A stretch of DNA of 64,000 bases from NCBI GenBank assembly GCA_000335715.1, contig AMYZ01000001.1, positions 248,001-312,000 of the forward strand. The letters run 5' to 3'. Source of the DNA: a beta proteobacterium L13 (GTDB lineage Bacteria > Pseudomonadota > Gammaproteobacteria > Burkholderiales > Chromobacteriaceae). Position numbers and translations under genes: made by a program. Positions 1-11,044 of this stretch are shown here, piece by piece. The notes under the pieces were generated by a model that saw only the letters and a program-made list of their open reading frames with translations, ran no database searches and was not told the origin of the DNA. Within the stretch, counting starts at the first letter, position 1; each line of letters begins with the position of its first letter.

Positions 1-226
1 TGTGTCGGTTGGCACGCTTGCCAACGCAAACCAGCTCGGCCTGGCGGTTGGCCAGCGCCAGGATGTCGGGGCTGACCAGCAAGTCGTACAGCACCACGTC
101 GGCCTCGGCCAGGCGGCGCAGTGCTTTGAGGGTCAGCAGGTCCGGGTCGCCGGGGCCTGCGCCCACCAGGCTGACTTCGCCGGCCTGTAGCGGGGTAGCG
201 TGGGAAAACGGTTGCGCGGTGTTCAT
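1..226 (-). CDS. nirE: Uroporphyrinogen-III C-methyltransferase, NirE/CobA type (5' part only)
   Basis: Only the first 75 codons are in the window; the gene runs off the left edge. It opens [20 protein letters not shown] and continues with the glycine-rich [12 protein letters not shown] motif that starts the SAM-dependent uroporphyrinogen-III methyltransferase (SUMT) fold, then [15 protein letters not shown] and VCVGKR. SUMT enzymes methylate uroporphyrinogen III to precorrin-2, the branch point to siroheme and heme d1. The gene diverges from norC and shares the Fnr/Dnr-type box at 283-296, so it is most likely the denitrification-dedicated paralogue NirE. A fused CysG-type or housekeeping CobA cannot be excluded because the C-terminus is missing. 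Confidence 0.85.
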   Translation of the reverse strand, partial: MNTAQPFSHATPLQAGEVSLVGAGPGDPDLLTLKALRRLAEADVVLYDLLVSPDILALANRQAELVCVGKRANRH

Positions 227-282
227 GGCGGCTCCTCTGGTGTTGAGGTCGTCAGTGTAGGAAGGGCAGCGCCTGGAAATCG

Positions 283-296
283 TTGATTCGAATCAA
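283..296. promoter_or_regulatory. Fnr/Dnr-type binding site (nirE-norC divergent promoter)
   Basis: TTGATTCGAATCAA is a perfect match to the TTGAT-N4-ATCAA consensus of Fnr/Dnr/Nnr regulators. It lies 56 nt before the nirE start and 74 nt before the norC start. An 18-bp stretch (box plus flanks, CG...TG) is identical to the site at 6260 in front of nirS. It probably serves both divergent genes. Confidence 0.88.
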
Positions 297-370
297 TGCT
301 ATCCGGATACCCCGAAACGTACAGTCCGCCCTGAATGCCGGGGTTCCGGTACACATGATGGGAGGCTGCG

Positions 371-796
371 ATGAGCACCAGTTTTACCAAGTCAACCGCA
401 CGAAACATTTTCTACGGAGGGGCGGTGTTTTTCTTCCTGCTGTTTGTCGCACTGACGTTCGACACCGTGCAGGCCCTGCCCAAGCGCGATAACCGCGCCA
501 ACCTCACCGAACAGGTGGCGCGCGGCAAGAACCTGTGGGAGGTGAACAACTGTATCGGCTGCCACACCTTGCTGGGCGAGGGCGCCTACTTTGCGCCGGA
601 GCTGGGCAACGTCTACCAGCGTCGCGGGCCGGAGTTCATCAAGGCCTGGATCAAGGCGCAGCCCACCGGGGCACCGGGCCGTCGGCAGATGCCCAATTTC
701 CACCTGACCGATGCCCAGATCGACGACCTGGTGGCATTCCTGAAGTACAGCAGCCAGATCAACACCAATAACTGGCCGCCGAACATCGAAGGCTAG
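371..796 (+). CDS. norC: Nitric oxide reductase subunit C (cytochrome c)
   Basis: NorC is the membrane-anchored cytochrome c that feeds electrons to NorB for reduction of NO to N2O at the periplasmic face. The 141-residue protein has one N-terminal membrane helix (about residues 12-31, rich in F/L/V) and a single heme c site CIGCH at residues 61-65. It ends with the family-typical segment INTNNWPPNIEG. The start at 371 follows GGGAGGCTGCG. It begins norCB, with norB 65 nt downstream. An Fnr/Dnr-type box lies 74 nt upstream, consistent with induction by low oxygen and NO. Confidence 0.97.
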   Translation: MSTSFTKSTARNIFYGGAVFFFLLFVALTFDTVQALPKRDNRANLTEQVARGKNLWEVNNCIGCHTLLGEGAYFAPELGNVYQRRGPEFIKAWIKAQPTGAPGRRQMPNFHLTDAQIDDLVAFLKYSSQINTNNWPPNIEG

Positions 797-818
797 ACCA
801 GTCCGCCGTACCAGCGGG

Positions 819-830
819 TGCGGCCAACGT
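819..830. repeat. TGCGGCCAAC dispersed word (partial match)
   Basis: The norC-norB spacer holds TGCGGCCAACGT, the first ten bases of the word TGCGGCCAACCTT that recurs between genes elsewhere in the window. This is a weak, partial copy. Confidence 0.3.
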
Positions 831-849
831 ATCCAGCCCTTTACCTTAA

Positions 850-2292
<1,443 letters not shown>

Positions 2293-2352
2293 GCCGGGCA
2301 CCGGGCTGCCGGCACGCCATCTGCGGCGCTGGAAGTGCCGGGCTTGAACCTG

Positions 2353-2378
2353 AAGGGGCGCAGATCTGCGCCCTTTTT
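2353..2378 (+). terminator. Intrinsic terminator after norCB
   Basis: A perfect 9-bp inverted repeat (GGGCGCAGA/TCTGCGCCC) is followed by TTTTT. It lies in the 200-bp norB-norE gap, which otherwise shows no gene and no Fnr-type box. Confidence 0.85.
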
Positions 2379-2492
2379 GGCCGCTTACCGCTGTCTGCGG
2401 CGCCACCGTCTTGCGTTTTTTCTCCCTGCAACCCCTGTCTGCCCGCGTGCGTTCTGGCATGCGCCGGGCAGCGTGTTTTTTGCGGAGGCGAT

Positions 2493-3068
2493 ATGTCCCA
2501 CCCCATGCCGGCCACGCCACGCCGGGTACCCGGCGACCTGGCCATGTGGTTTTTCATCCTGGCGGAGCTGGCCGTGTTTAGTCTGCTGTTTGCCGCCTGC
2601 GTTTACGCCCGGCTGCAGCAGCCGCAGCTGTTTGCCCGTCAGCAGGCCGGCCTGCCATTGTGGCCGGCACTGGCCAATACTGTGCTGCTGCTTAGTGGCA
2701 GCGCGGCCGTATTCAATGCCTGCTGCGCTTATGCGGCCGGGCGGGGGCAGGCAGGGCGGCGCTGGTTGCTGGCCTGCCTGCTGTGCGGCAGCGGCTTCGT
2801 GCTGCTGAAAGGCCATGAGCTGGGGGCGCTGTTTGCCGCCGGCATCAATCTGTCCAGCAACAGTTTCTGGATGTTCTACCTGTCGCTGGCCGGCTTTCAT
2901 TACCTGCACGTGCTGCTGGGCATGGTTATTGTGGCTGCGGTGTGGTGGCGGGCCGGGCAGGGCGCCTACGCGGCCAACCATGACGGTGTGGAAACCGTTG
3001 CCGCCTACTGGCACATGGTGGACCTGGTGTGGCTGGTGCTGTTCGCCCTGCTGTACACCGCCCGCTAG
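2493..3068 (+). CDS. norE: NorE, cytochrome c oxidase subunit III-like protein
   Basis: This 191-residue membrane protein has about five hydrophobic helices and belongs to the heme-copper oxidase subunit III family, with characteristic stretches LAMWFFILAELAVF, SNSFWMFYLSLAGFHYLHVL and VAAYWHMVDLVWLVLF. NorE accompanies NorF in nor clusters and helps full NO reductase activity without being part of the purified enzyme. The start has a GGAGG ribosome site 6 nt upstream. It heads norEFQD, 200 nt downstream of norB and beyond the norB terminator, so it may have its own promoter or depend on read-through. Confidence 0.9.
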   Translation: MSHPMPATPRRVPGDLAMWFFILAELAVFSLLFAACVYARLQQPQLFARQQAGLPLWPALANTVLLLSGSAAVFNACCAYAAGRGQAGRRWLLACLLCGSGFVLLKGHELGALFAAGINLSSNSFWMFYLSLAGFHYLHVLLGMVIVAAVWWRAGQGAYAANHDGVETVAAYWHMVDLVWLVLFALLYTAR

Positions 3069-3131
3069 GAGGGTGGCGTTTTCTTATTGCGTATCAAGGC
3101 AGAGCCGGCAGGGCACCGGTAGGCTGCTGCC

Positions 3132-3404
3132 ATGACATCCCTCCACGTTCACCGCATTTACTGGCGCCTTTGGCTGGCCTTGCTGTTGCTCACCGCTGCG
3201 CTGGCACGGCTGGCCGACACGCTGGCCCCCGGCCCGCTGTTGCTGACACTGGCACTGGGCGGCGCTTGGCTGAAGGGCACGCTGGTGGCCGAGCACTACA
3301 TGGGCTTGCGCCGCGCGCCGCTCTGGCTGCGTGCAGCCGTGCACGGCTGGCTGCTGCTGGTGTGTGGCGGGATCTTGCTGACTTTCCTGCCGGAGTTGCT
3401 ATGA
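3132..3404 (+). CDS. norF: NorF-like small membrane protein
   Basis: The 90-residue protein is mostly hydrophobic, with three likely helices (about 12-30, 33-52 and 68-86). Its layout resembles the prokaryotic cytochrome oxidase subunit IV/NorF family, including the segment LKGTLVAEHYMGLRRAP. Position between norE and norQ is the usual place for norF. Its stop overlaps the norQ start by four bases (ATGA), which implies translational coupling. The family is short and poorly conserved, so the name rests partly on context. Confidence 0.78.
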   Translation: MTSLHVHRIYWRLWLALLLLTAALARLADTLAPGPLLLTLALGGAWLKGTLVAEHYMGLRRAPLWLRAAVHGWLLLVCGGILLTFLPELL

Positions 3405-4210
3405 ACGCGCCCCACCGAGCCGCCGCTGCGGCACCGCTGCCTTTCTACCAACCGCTGGCCGACGAATGCGAGGTGTTCGAGGCGGCCTGGCACCAGCAAC
3501 TGCCCCTGCTGATCAAGGGCCCCACCGGCTGCGGCAAAACCCGCTTCGTGGCACACATGGCCGCCCGGCTGGGCCTGCCGCTGTTTACCGTGTCCTGCCA
3601 CGATGACCTGTCGGCTGCCGATCTGGTAGGCCGCCACCTGATTGCCGCCGGCAATACCCAGTGGTGCGACGGCCCGCTCACCCGTGCCGTGCGCGCTGGC
3701 GGCATCTGCTATCTGGACGAAGTGGTAGAAGCGCGCAAGGACACCACTGTGGTGCTGCACCCGCTCACCGACGATCGTCGCATCCTGCCCATCGAGCGCA
3801 CCGGCGAACAGTTGGCCGCACCCGCCAGTTTCATGCTGGTGGTATCGTACAACCCCGGTTACCAGCACGTGCTGAAAACGCTGAAGCCCTCCACCCGGCA
3901 GCGCTTCGTGGCGCTGGCGTTCGACTTTCCGCCGCCGGCGGTAGAGCTGACCGTACTGCGCGAAGAGGGCGGCGCCGACGAGGCGCTGGCGCGCCGGCTG
4001 GTGGCGCTGGCCGCCCAGTTGCGCCGCTTGGGCGGCTATCACCTGGACGAAGCGGTCAGTACCCGCCTGCTGGTGTACGCCGCCAAGCTGATCGCTAGCG
4101 GCATGGCCGCCCGTACTGCCTGCCGGGTAGCGCTGGTGGAGCCGTTATCGGACGAGCCGGATACGTTGGCCGCGCTGATGGCGGTAGTGGATACACAGTT
4201 CGGAGCCTGA
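3401..4210 (+). CDS. norQ: NorQ/NirQ MoxR-type AAA+ ATPase
   Basis: NorQ is a cytoplasmic AAA+ ATPase that works with NorD to activate NO reductase, probably by helping insert the non-heme iron. The 269-residue protein has Walker A GPTGCGKT at residues 40-47, a Walker B-like segment GGICYLDEVVEARKD and a sensor-type VVSYNPGYQ. These features are typical of the NirQ/NorQ/GvpN branch. I chose the ATG at 3401 because it overlaps the norF stop and yields the family-length N-terminus. norD begins one base after the stop. Confidence 0.94.
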   Translation: MNAPHRAAAAAPLPFYQPLADECEVFEAAWHQQLPLLIKGPTGCGKTRFVAHMAARLGLPLFTVSCHDDLSAADLVGRHLIAAGNTQWCDGPLTRAVRAGGICYLDEVVEARKDTTVVLHPLTDDRRILPIERTGEQLAAPASFMLVVSYNPGYQHVLKTLKPSTRQRFVALAFDFPPPAVELTVLREEGGADEALARRLVALAAQLRRLGGYHLDEAVSTRLLVYAAKLIASGMAARTACRVALVEPLSDEPDTLAALMAVVDTQFGA

Positions 4211-4211
4211 C

Positions 4212-6029
4212 ATGGAAGACCTCGTCGGCAGCTGGTGGGACCGGCTGGTGCGCCGTGCCGCCTACCCCGGCTACCCGCAAGCGGCGGTATTGCTGGATGA
4301 CGTGGCGCCGCAAGCGTTGCTGTTTTTTCGTGCCATGGGCGGCGACCCCGGCCTGGCCATCCGCAGCGCAGTAGGCACGGCACACGGCGCCCGCCGCCGC
4401 TGGTTGGCACGTGTTGCCGGTATCGACACCCACGTCGAGCTGGCCTGGCGCGACGGACAGGCGCTGTACCTGCCCGAGCGCATCGACCTGTACCCGGACG
4501 CCGCGCTCAACCGCGGCCTGTATTTCTGGCTGATGGCCTTGGCCGCGCAGCCTCCAGCGCAGGGCGACTGGCTGCAAAGCAATAGCGAGGGCACGGCGCG
4601 CTGCCTGGCCACCATGCCGGGGCTGGCGACCTTGTACCAGCGGCTGGTAGCGGCCTTGCTGCCGCTACGCAACTGGCCGGCAAACGGTACCGGCCAGGCC
4701 GCCGAGCAGGCCATCCGCCACGCGCTGTTGCAACCGGGTACAGCGACAGCTCTGCCTGCTGGCAGCCCGCCACCGCAGCCGGTGCCGCTGTGGCTGCACC
4801 CGTCACCCCCGTCTGCTGCCGCGGCTAACCAGGACGACGGCCAGCAGCCGGAGCAGGGCCATGGCGACAGCCGGGACAGCAAAGCCCGGCGCCGCTACCG
4901 TGCCCGCCGCGATAACCCGGACGATCGCAAGAACGGCATGTTGCTGCAGTTTCGCGCCGAAAGCATCTTTACCTGGGACGACTACGTGCGCGTCAACCGT
5001 CACCAGGACGAGGACGAGCCTGACGACGGTGCCGCCGCCGAAGACATGGATCGCCTCACCGTCAGCCGCGACGGCAAGACCCGCGCCAGCCGGCTGAAGT
5101 TTGACCTCGACCTGCCGGCTGCCGCTTACGACGACACGCCGCTGGGCGACGGTTTGCTGCTGCCGGAATGGGACTACCGCCGCGAGCGGTTGGTGGCCGA
5201 CCATTGCCGCTTACAGCCGATGCTGCCACGTGATGCCAGCCCGGCACCTTTGCCGGACAAACTGCAGGCGGCCGCCCGGCGTTTGCGGCGGCAATTCCAG
5301 GCCTTGTCACCCGAGCGCAGCCGCAAAAGCGGTGAAGCCAGCGGGCCGGACCTGGACCTGGACCGCATCATCCGCTTCTTGGCCGAACAACGCAGCGGTG
5401 TGGCCGTGGCCGAACCGCCGTTGTACCAGGCATGGCCGCCCGCCGGGCGCAGCATGGCCTGCCTGCTGCTGGCCGACCTGTCGCTGTCTACCGAAAGCTG
5501 GCTGGGCGAGGCCGGGCAGGTGATTCACGTCATCCGTGACAGCCTGCTGCTATTTGCCGAAGCACTGGCGGCCTGCGGTGACGCCTTCGGCCTGTACGGT
5601 TTTTCGTCACTGCGGCGCAGCGAGGTACGCTACCTGCTGCTGAAAGATTTCGGTGAACCCTACGACGATGCCGCACGCGGGCGCATTCTGGCCATTCGCC
5701 CCGGTTACTACACCCGGATGGGCGCCGCTATCCGCCAGTCCACCACCATCCTATTGCAGCAGCCTGCCCAGCGCCGCTTGTTGCTGATCGTGTCCGACGG
5801 CAAACCCAACGACCTGGACCACTACGAAGGCCGTTACGGCGTGGAAGACACCCGCCAGGCGGTGCTGGAAGCACGCCGCGCCGGGCTGATTCCGTTTTGT
5901 GTCACCGTCGACCGCGAGGCCGGCGACTACCTGCCGCACCTGTTCGGCAAGCGCGGTTACAGCGTGGTACACGACGCCCACCGCCTGCCGCAGGTGCTGA
6001 CTAGCCTGTACGCCAGCCTGACTGCCTGA
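4212..6029 (+). CDS. norD: NorD, von Willebrand factor A domain activator of NO reductase
   Basis: The 605-residue protein has a long N-terminal region, a charged low-complexity middle (about 205-280, rich in Q, D and R) and a C-terminal VWA domain. Its metal-ion-dependent adhesion motif DLSLST begins at residue 422, followed by LIVSDGKPNDLDHYEGRYG further on. NorD pairs with NorQ as a metal-chaperone-like activation complex for NorCB. The start lies one base after the norQ stop. Length and domain order match the NorD family. Confidence 0.94.
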   Translation: MEDLVGSWWDRLVRRAAYPGYPQAAVLLDDVAPQALLFFRAMGGDPGLAIRSAVGTAHGARRRWLARVAGIDTHVELAWRDGQALYLPERIDLYPDAALNRGLYFWLMALAAQPPAQGDWLQSNSEGTARCLATMPGLATLYQRLVAALLPLRNWPANGTGQAAEQAIRHALLQPGTATALPAGSPPPQPVPLWLHPSPPSAAAANQDDGQQPEQGHGDSRDSKARRRYRARRDNPDDRKNGMLLQFRAESIFTWDDYVRVNRHQDEDEPDDGAAAEDMDRLTVSRDGKTRASRLKFDLDLPAAAYDDTPLGDGLLLPEWDYRRERLVADHCRLQPMLPRDASPAPLPDKLQAAARRLRRQFQALSPERSRKSGEASGPDLDLDRIIRFLAEQRSGVAVAEPPLYQAWPPAGRSMACLLLADLSLSTESWLGEAGQVIHVIRDSLLLFAEALAACGDAFGLYGFSSLRRSEVRYLLLKDFGEPYDDAARGRILAIRPGYYTRMGAAIRQSTTILLQQPAQRRLLLIVSDGKPNDLDHYEGRYGVEDTRQAVLEARRAGLIPFCVTVDREAGDYLPHLFGKRGYSVVHDAHRLPQVLTSLYASLTA

Positions 6030-6051
6030 AACCCGTGTACCGGAGTGTGCC

Positions 6052-6276
6052 ATGCGCCGCAAATTCCCCATTCACCCCGCCCATCCCGAGCGCCTGTGTT
6101 GGGGCTGCGACAAGTATTGTGCGGCCAGCGACCTGCAATGCGGCAACGGCTGCGGCCGCACCCAGCATCCGGCCGAGCTGCTGGGCGACGACTGGTACCT
6201 GCAGGGGGACTGGGGCTTCAGCACCGAGGAGCTGGCGCGTTTTACCGGGCTGGAAAGCGTTGATTCGAATCAATGA
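6052..6276 (+). CDS. DUF3079 cysteine-rich small protein
   Basis: The 74-residue protein opens RRKFPIHPAHPERLCWGCDK and has six cysteines arranged CWGC, C, C, C with NGCGRTQHPAELLGDDWY, which is the DUF3079 pattern. Function is unknown; the cysteine spacing suggests metal or Fe-S binding. It sits between norD (22 nt) and nirS, so a role in denitrification or metal handling is plausible by context only. Its last five sense codons (VDSNQ) are themselves the Fnr/Dnr-type box that serves nirS. Other starts in overlapping frames give no recognisable protein. Confidence 0.88.
   Translation: MRRKFPIHPAHPERLCWGCDKYCAASDLQCGNGCGRTQHPAELLGDDWYLQGDWGFSTEELARFTGLESVDSNQ
6260..6273. promoter_or_regulatory. 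Fnr/Dnr-type binding site upstream of nirS
   Basis: TTGATTCGAATCAA is identical to the site at 283. It overlaps the last codons of the DUF3079 gene and lies 67 nt before the nirS ATG, leaving a normal distance for activation of a promoter in between. Confidence 0.88.
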
Positions 6277-6301
6277 TGATGTGCTGAGACGGGGCGGATG
6301 A

Positions 6302-8071
<1,770 letters not shown>

Positions 8072-8113
8072 TCCAACCATCACGGCGGGCTGCGGCCCGC
8101 CCAAGGAGTCAAC

Positions 8114-8422
8114 ATGAAAACCTCTCTGCTTACTGCCATGCTGCTGTCCGCCGGCCTGCTGCTGGCCACCACCGCCCAGGCCTCACCGGAGCTGGCCAAG
8201 AAGTACAACTGCCTGGCCTGCCACAGCATGGACAAGAAGGTGGTCGGCCCGTCGTTCAAGGACATCGCCAGCAAGTACAAAGGCCAAAACGTGCAGGCCA
8301 AGCTGGAAGAAAAAGTGAAGAAAGGCGGCGCCGGCAGCTTTGGCCCGGTGCCGATGTCACCCAATCCGCAACTGCCTGACGCCGACCTGAAGGTACTGGT
8401 GAAGTGGGTGCTGTCCCAGTAA
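8114..8422 (+). CDS. nirM: Cytochrome c-551 electron donor to NirS
   Basis: This small periplasmic cytochrome has a signal peptide cleaved after AQA (about residue 23) and heme motif CLACH at residues 33-37. The following MDKKVVGPSFKDIA and the axial methionine region GPVPMSPNPQLP (Met81) are typical of the cytochrome c8/c-551 group. It carries electrons from the bc1 complex to cd1 nitrite reductase. It is 42 nt after nirS with a clear AAGGAG ribosome site, matching the nirSM order of pseudomonads. Confidence 0.93.
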   Translation: MKTSLLTAMLLSAGLLLATTAQASPELAKKYNCLACHSMDKKVVGPSFKDIASKYKGQNVQAKLEEKVKKGGAGSFGPVPMSPNPQLPDADLKVLVKWVLSQ

Positions 8423-8460
8423 GCCGCCCGTGCCGCCAGCCAGTACCGGTATGGCGGCGT

Positions 8461-8473
8461 TGCGGCCAACCTT
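8461..8473 (+). repeat. TGCGGCCAACCTT dispersed word
   Basis: Full 13-base copy in the nirM-nirC spacer, immediately before the GC-rich hairpin at 8475. Confidence 0.5.
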
Positions 8474-8474
8474 G

Positions 8475-8495
8475 CGCGGGCCGGCCCGGCCCGCG
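8475..8495. other. GC-rich hairpin in nirM-nirC spacer
   Basis: CGCGGGCC and GGCCCGCG can pair around a 5-base loop, with no T-run after. It may stabilise the nirSM 3' end or dampen expression of the downstream biosynthesis genes; that role is inferred. Confidence 0.5.
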
Positions 8496-8512
8496 TTAGC
8501 CGGAGTACCGTC

Positions 8513-8878
8513 ATGACGAAGCCACTGTACAGCAGGGGTAGCCTGATCGGCCTCATGCTGATGCTGCTGGCCTGTGCGCTGCTATTTGCCAGCGAGGCAG
8601 TGCCGGCGTCTCATCTGCCGAAGCCGGATGCGGCCCGGAGCCAGGTACTGCTGCATCTGCTGCGCGAAGACTGCGGCGCCTGCCACGGCCTGACGCGACA
8701 GGGTGGGCTGGGCAGCCCGCTCACCGCCGCCGCGTTGGCCGGCAAGCCGGCCGATAGCCTGGTGGCCACCATTCTCGATGGCCGCCCCGGTACCGCCATG
8801 CCGCCGTGGCGGCCCTTCATCAGCGAGCAGGAAGCCCGCTGGCTGGTAGAACTCTTGCAACAGGACCTCCCGCGATGA
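8513..8878 (+). CDS. nirC: NirC, periplasmic c-type cytochrome
   Basis: The 121-residue protein has an N-terminal hydrophobic segment (residues 11-27) that is a signal peptide or anchor, and one heme c site CGACH at residues 54-58. The downstream pattern GTAMPPWRPFISEQEARWLVELL contains the likely methionine ligand. NirC is a small cytochrome of nir operons able to donate electrons to NirS and linked to heme d1 maturation. It overlaps the nirF start by four bases. Confidence 0.88.
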   Translation: MTKPLYSRGSLIGLMLMLLACALLFASEAVPASHLPKPDAARSQVLLHLLREDCGACHGLTRQGGLGSPLTAAALAGKPADSLVATILDGRPGTAMPPWRPFISEQEARWLVELLQQDLPR

Positions 8879-10050
8879 CACTTCGAACCCTGCTGAGCGC
8901 CGTGTTGGCCGCAGCTGCGCTGGCCGGCTGCGCCACCCCCACGCTACGCGGCAGCGGCGATCTGGGGGTGGTAATCGAACGTGCCGCCGGCAGCCTGCAG
9001 GTGGTGCAGCAACAGCCGCCGGCCAGCCTGGCACGCGTCAGAGGCCTGGGCGACCTGTCGCACGCTTCGCTGGTGTATAGCCGTGATGCCCGCTATGTCT
9101 ACGTGTTTGCCCGCGACGGCGGCTTGTCCAAAGTGGACCTGCTCACCGGTACCTTGCAGGCCCGCGTGCTGCAGGCCGGCAACAGCATTGGCGGGGCCAT
9201 TTCCAGCGATGGCCGCATCGTGGCGGCACAGAACTACAGCCCCGGCGGGGTGAAGCTGTTCGATGCCGACACGCTGACGCTGCTGGCCGACATCCCGGCG
9301 CAGGACGCCGCCGGGCAGTCGTCGCGTGTGGTGGGCCTGGCCGACTTGCCGGGTAACCACTTTGCCTTTGCGCTGTTTGACGCCGGCGAAATCTGGCTAC
9401 TAGATGCGGCCAACCCGTGCCAGCCGGCCATCACCCGTTACCGCGGCATCGGGCGGCAGCCTTACGACGGTCTGGCCAGTAGCGATGGCCGCTACTACAT
9501 CGCCGGCCTGTTCGGCGAAGACGGCCTGGCCTTGCTGGACACCTGGCACCTCGATGCCGGCGTGCGCCGCATCCTGCCGGCGTACGGCCAGGGCGAGACC
9601 CGGCTGCCGGTGTACAAGATGCCGCACCTGCGCGGCTGGAGCCTGGCCGGCGATTATGCGTTCTTTCCCGCCATCGGCCAGTCACAGGTGCTGGTGGCCG
9701 ATAGCCGCAGCTGGCAGCCGGTGGCCAAGGTGCCGGTATACGGCCAGCCGGTGTTCGTGATGGCCGAACCGGGCGGGCGCCGCGTGTGGGTGAACTTTGC
9801 CTTTCCACACAATGACACCGTGCAGGTGATCGACGTGCCCAGCATGCAGGTGGTGCACACGCTGAAGCCGGGGCGCGCCATCCTGCACATGGAGTTCACC
9901 GCCCGTGGCGACGCGGTATGGTTGTCCAGCCGCGACGACGACAAGGTCGTGGTTATTGATACCCGCACGCTGGCCGTGCGTAGTGTGCTGCCGGCGGCCA
10001 ACCCGTCCGGGATCTTCTTCAGCTGGCGTGCCGGCCGCATGGGGATGTGA
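8875..10050 (+). CDS. nirF: NirF, heme d1 biosynthesis protein
   Basis: NirF is a periplasmic beta-propeller protein needed for heme d1 formation, acting late on the precursor and interacting with NirS and NirN. The 391-residue product has a lipoprotein signal with lipobox LAGC (Cys19), so it is probably anchored to a membrane. The propeller repeats include GGAISSDGRIVAAQNYSPGG, SSDGRYYIAGLFGEDGLALL and HMEFTARGDAVWLSSRDDD, similar in style to the NirS d1 domain but without a heme c site. The ATG at 8875 overlaps the nirC stop (ATGA), which fixes the start. Confidence 0.95.
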   Translation: MTLRTLLSAVLAAAALAGCATPTLRGSGDLGVVIERAAGSLQVVQQQPPASLARVRGLGDLSHASLVYSRDARYVYVFARDGGLSKVDLLTGTLQARVLQAGNSIGGAISSDGRIVAAQNYSPGGVKLFDADTLTLLADIPAQDAAGQSSRVVGLADLPGNHFAFALFDAGEIWLLDAANPCQPAITRYRGIGRQPYDGLASSDGRYYIAGLFGEDGLALLDTWHLDAGVRRILPAYGQGETRLPVYKMPHLRGWSLAGDYAFFPAIGQSQVLVADSRSWQPVAKVPVYGQPVFVMAEPGGRRVWVNFAFPHNDTVQVIDVPSMQVVHTLKPGRAILHMEFTARGDAVWLSSRDDDKVVVIDTRTLAVRSVLPAANPSGIFFSWRAGRMGM

Positions 10051-10051
10051 C

Positions 10052-11044
10052 ATGCTGCAGCCACACGACCCGTTATTGCAGTTGCTGGACCGCTACCAGC
10101 GCGACTTCCCCTTGCTGGCATCGCCGTTCGGCTTTCTGGCCGCCGAATGCGGGCTGAGCGAGGCGCAATTGCTGCTGCGCCTGCGCTTGGTACAGGAGCA
10201 AGGCCTGCTGGCCAGGCTGGGGGCCGTGTTTGCGCCCAATACCGTGGGTGCCAGTACGTTGGCTGCGCTGGCGGTACCACCGGCGCAGCTGGATGCGGTG
10301 GCCGCACTGGTCAGCGCCCAGCCCGAGGTCAACCACAACTACGCACGCGATCACCATTACAACCTGTGGTTCGTGCTGGCCGCTGATAGCCGCCCGGCGC
10401 TGGACGCCGCGCTGGCACGCATCGCCAGCGTGACCGGCCTGACGCCGCTGGACCTGCCGCTGCAGCGCGAGTACCACATCGACCTGGGTTTTGCGCTGGG
10501 CCGGCACGGCCCGCCGCGGCGTGCGCGCTTGCCGGCAGCGCAGCGCTTGCTGCAGCTGGCGGGCAGCGAGCAGCGCCTGCTGGCTGCGCTGGGACCGGGT
10601 TTGCCGCTGCAGCCGCAGCCGTTTCTGGCCCTGGCCGCTGCCAGTGGGCTGTCCGAACTGCATGTGCGCCAGCGCCTGCAGCAGTGGCTGGACGATGGCG
10701 TGATCCGCCGTTTCGGCTTTGTGCTGCGCCACCGCGAACTGGGCTACCGTGCCAACGCCATGTGTGTGTGGCAAGTGCCTGCCGCGCAACGCGACGCCAT
10801 CGGCACGCAACTGGCCGCCGATGCCGCCGTCACCCTGTGCTACGCCCGACCGCCGCAGGGGGCGCACTGGCCGTACAACCTGTTCTGCATGGTGCACGCC
10901 CGCAGTAGCGATGAGGCGGCGGCGCACTACCGGCGGCTGAGCGCCGATTACGGTTTGCACGCCATGCCGTCGGCCATGCTGCTGTCTACCCGTCGTTATA
11001 TCCAGCGCGGTGCGCGCTACCAGCAAGGGCTACTGACCCCATGA
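10052..11044 (+). CDS. nirDL: Fused siroheme decarboxylase, NirD-NirL type
   Basis: The 330-residue protein is two Lrp/AsnC-like modules in tandem, each about 165 residues with an HTH-like region and an ACT-like region. The N-half carries NHNYARDHHYNLWFVLA and the C-half carries CYARPPQGAHWPYNLFCMVH, which are the histidine/arginine signature segments of the siroheme decarboxylase subunits. With the next protein it should remove the acetate side chains of siroheme to give didecarboxysiroheme in heme d1 synthesis. Assignment to D-L rather than G-H follows the FDLGHJ gene order. It starts one base after nirF and overlaps the next gene by four bases. Confidence 0.88.
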   Translation: MLQPHDPLLQLLDRYQRDFPLLASPFGFLAAECGLSEAQLLLRLRLVQEQGLLARLGAVFAPNTVGASTLAALAVPPAQLDAVAALVSAQPEVNHNYARDHHYNLWFVLAADSRPALDAALARIASVTGLTPLDLPLQREYHIDLGFALGRHGPPRRARLPAAQRLLQLAGSEQRLLAALGPGLPLQPQPFLALAAASGLSELHVRQRLQQWLDDGVIRRFGFVLRHRELGYRANAMCVWQVPAAQRDAIGTQLAADAAVTLCYARPPQGAHWPYNLFCMVHARSSDEAAAHYRRLSADYGLHAMPSAMLLSTRRYIQRGARYQQGLLTP

